Assembly: GCA_021775955.1 (NCBI GenBank)
Contig: JAJFGU010000022.1
Coordinates: 124,001-188,000, forward strand
Reading direction: 5' to 3'
Origin: Alphaproteobacteria bacterium
GTDB lineage: Bacteria > Pseudomonadota > Alphaproteobacteria > Micavibrionales > Micavibrionaceae
DNA length: 64,000 nucleotides
The position numbers and the translations under genes were made by a program. Every line of letters begins with the position of its first letter. Position 1 is the stretch's first letter. Of this stretch, positions 62,013-64,000 are shown piece by piece. Under the pieces are notes generated by a model. That model saw nothing but the letters and a program-made list of their open reading frames with translations. It had not been told where the DNA came from and did no database searches.

Positions 62013-64000
62013 ATGACCGGACTTAGCGCTGATACCTCCCTTCCCCATTTACGCAAAGATATTAACCTTCACCGCGGCCCAGCGGAGCGTGACGGCGCGC
62101 CAAGCTGGACGCTTTATGATCCAGCCTCAAACCGATTTTATCGCATCGGCATGCTGGAATTTGAATGCCTTGCCAGATTTTCCCGTGCACAAAATATCAG
62201 TGATCTTGTACAGATCGTTAATAAAGAAACCGTGCTCAATATTACAGATGACGATGTCATAGATATTGTGCAATTTCTGTCCTCAAGCGAATTGATCGTC
62301 ACACCAACATCACAAGCCACCCAGCGCTTTACCAAGATCCACGAGCTCAGGCAGAAAAACTGGTGGAACAAATTTTTGCACGGCTATCTGTTTTTTATCG
62401 TACCGCTCATCAAGCCGGACCGGTTTTTACAAAAATCTTTACCGTACGTCCGTCCACTCCTAACGCAGAAATTTTTTACCGTCATACTTTTGCTCCTCGG
62501 CTACGGTCTTTATCTCACCGCCAAACGCTGGGATGAATTCTTCAACACCTTCATTCATTTTTTCTCCTGGGAAGGCATGGCGTTTTATATGATTACAATC
62601 GGATGCGTCAAAATCCTGCACGAGCTCGGCCACGCCTTCATAGCTACGAAAGCTGGTGTGCGTGTATCCTCTATGGGTGTAGCCTTTATTGTGCTCTACC
62701 CCGTGCTCTTTACCGAAACAACAGGCGCATGGAAACTTCCAGACAGACGCCGTAGGCTGCTCATCGGTGCCGGCGGCGTCATGGCTGAAATTTGTATTGC
62801 TGCGGTGGCCCTGCTCCTCTGGCATATTCTTCCTGACGGCTCTGGGCGTAGCGTCGCCTTTTTTGTCGCCACGGTCTCCTTGGCTGGATCATTCCTCATC
62901 AACCTAAACCCTTTTATGCGCTTTGACGGCTATTATCTGCTCTCTGACGGCCTCGGTATTGATAACCTACAGGGCCGCGCCTTTGATCTTGCCAAATGGA
63001 ACATGCGACGTGCTTTGTTTGGCTGGGCCGATCCACCGCTCGAACAGTTTGAAACGCCTTTGCGCCGACTTCTCTATGTTTACGCCTACGGCACATGGAT
63101 TTATCGTTTCTTCTTGTTTCTGGGGATCGCCTTTTTGGTCTATACTTTATTTTTCCAGCCCCTGGGGCTGGCCTTAATGATTGTAGAGCTTCTCTGGTTC
63201 ATCGGGCTACCAATCTATAGAGAGCTCCTCATTTGGAAAAAAGGATTTGAGAAAATGTCATGGAATCCTGCAACAATACGCACCGCCGGTGTTTTGGCCT
63301 TCCTGGTCATTTTGACCACCATCCCCTGGCAAGGTAGCGTCACTGTCCCAACCTTTGTTCAGGCCAGGGACTATGTGCGCCTGCATCCTCCTGCGCCAGC
63401 GCGTCTTGTTGAAATATCCGTAGAAGCAGGCCAGCCCGTCAAAGAAGGCGATGTTCTTTTAAAATTGGAATCCCCGAACCTCGGTCACCGCGTCATTCAG
63501 GCACAAAAGGCCCTTGAAACCCTTAAGGCGCAAAGCCTGCGCGAAGCCACTGACAAAGGACTTATCCGCCGCGCCCGCGTGCGTGTGCAACAGGTGGCAG
63601 AGGCACAAGCCAAGCTCAATGGTCTGCTAGTCCAAAAAGATAAACTCACCATGCGCGCACCCTTTGATGGGATTGTAGCAGAAAAAACCTCCAACCTTCA
63701 CATTGGGCGTTGGGTTAATGAAGCGCAGTCACTCCTTCATCTGGTAAAATTCGATCGCCCCATTTTGCATGGCTATGTCCGCGAAGAGGATGTACACCGT
63801 ATACAAACCGGCGCACAGGGACGTTTTTACCCGGATACCGGTATTCACGGCACAATCAAGGTAACGGTTCTGGAGATCAGCCAAACAAATACGGCCACAT
63901 TGGAGCGCCCCGATCTCGCTTCCACTTACGGCGGTCCAGTCGCCATAGAACCTGCTGCCGGTCATGACAGCAACGCCCTTGTCCCGCACGATACGCTCTA
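62013..64000 (+). CDS. PqqD-like / M50 site-2-protease / HlyD fusion, 3' end cut by the window
   Basis: It starts 3 nt after the previous stop; 662 codons are open to the window edge. N-terminal about 15-100 resembles a PqqD-type winged helix (WTLYDPASNRFYRIGMLEFE). A multi-helix membrane core follows with the M50 zinc motif HELGH (His203, Glu204, His207) and the distal ligand motif NPFMRFDGYYLLSDG (Asp305). After a further helix (about 425-440) comes an HlyD-like adaptor region: PARLVEISVEAGQPVKEGDVL, a coiled hairpin, then MRAPFDGIVAEKTSNLHIG. The zinc ligands are intact, so proteolysis is possible. Similar fusions occur near LEPR-XLL genes; the role is unestablished. Confidence 0.88.
   Translation, partial: MTGLSADTSLPHLRKDINLHRGPAERDGAPSWTLYDPASNRFYRIGMLEFECLARFSRAQNISDLVQIVNKETVLNITDDDVIDIVQFLSSSELIVTPTSQATQRFTKIHELRQKNWWNKFLHGYLFFIVPLIKPDRFLQKSLPYVRPLLTQKFFTVILLLLGYGLYLTAKRWDEFFNTFIHFFSWEGMAFYMITIGCVKILHELGHAFIATKAGVRVSSMGVAFIVLYPVLFTETTGAWKLPDRRRRLLIGAGGVMAEICIAAVALLLWHILPDGSGRSVAFFVATVSLAGSFLINLNPFMRFDGYYLLSDGLGIDNLQGRAFDLAKWNMRRALFGWADPPLEQFETPLRRLLYVYAYGTWIYRFFLFLGIAFLVYTLFFQPLGLALMIVELLWFIGLPIYRELLIWKKGFEKMSWNPATIRTAGVLAFLVILTTIPWQGSVTVPTFVQARDYVRLHPPAPARLVEISVEAGQPVKEGDVLLKLESPNLGHRVIQAQKALETLKAQSLREATDKGLIRRARVRVQQVAEAQAKLNGLLVQKDKLTMRAPFDGIVAEKTSNLHIGRWVNEAQSLLHLVKFDRPILHGYVREEDVHRIQTGAQGRFYPDTGIHGTIKVTVLEISQTNTATLERPDLASTYGGPVAIEPAAGHDSNALVPHDTL

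Overview
The window looks like chromosomal DNA of an alphaproteobacterium. The evidence is gene content and gene order: an adjacent divK-pleD pair with an EipB (DUF1849) gene, HdaA with a clamp-binding motif, the DUF2066/PerM/HdaA block divergent from purM-purN, the pyrB/plsY/dprA/topA block, an ETF-ubiquinone oxidoreductase/TPR/ispE block, and a PodJ-like polarity protein. It could be a Micavibrio-like or Rhodospirillales-like lineage, but that is a guess and no rRNA gene is present to settle it.

Layout. 0-3.2 kb is one edge of a type IV pilus or secretin locus: a truncated exported protein, a lipoprotein secretin, a single-domain response regulator and, divergently, a prepilin peptidase. 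3.1-10.2 kb is a co-directional housekeeping run: CoA-transferase, pyrB, plsY, dprA, topA, rpmG. 10.2-14 kb holds cell-cycle and c-di-GMP signalling genes (pleD, divK, an EipB-like gene, a degenerate GGDEF gene). 14-46.2 kb is mostly core genes (aspS, rnd, sixA-like, hdaA, purMN, a large hybrid histidine kinase, ndk, alaS, hisN, slt, a family-4-type UDG, ETF-QO, ispE). AT-rich orphan genes are scattered among them, often convergent with a housekeeping gene: a lipase-like protein, an unknown protein, a RelA/SpoT-like protein, and an XRE regulator beside a PLP-fold pseudoenzyme.

46.4-55 kb is accessory DNA next to two tRNA genes (Gln-TTG and Glu-TTC). It contains two N-terminally truncated serine recombinases, a frameshifted AlpA-type regulator, a frameshifted XRE regulator with a (GA)5 tract at the break, an HNH nuclease with a possible PUA/EVE-like N-terminal domain, an RND/MMPL exporter with an APC permease, tRNA-like remnants and degenerate direct repeats.

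55.2-64 kb, to the window edge, is the most interesting part. It is a tightly packed locus: a surface or secreted protein with an N-terminal LEPR-XLL-like motif, a TolC-like lipoprotein, a periplasmic HlyD-like adaptor, a GAF-TM-HlyD adaptor, and a PqqD-like/M50 metalloprotease/HlyD fusion. No ABC ATPase or RND pump is present in the visible part. It reads as a dedicated trans-envelope export system for the LEPR-XLL protein in which a site-2-protease-like membrane protein sits where a type I exporter would be expected.
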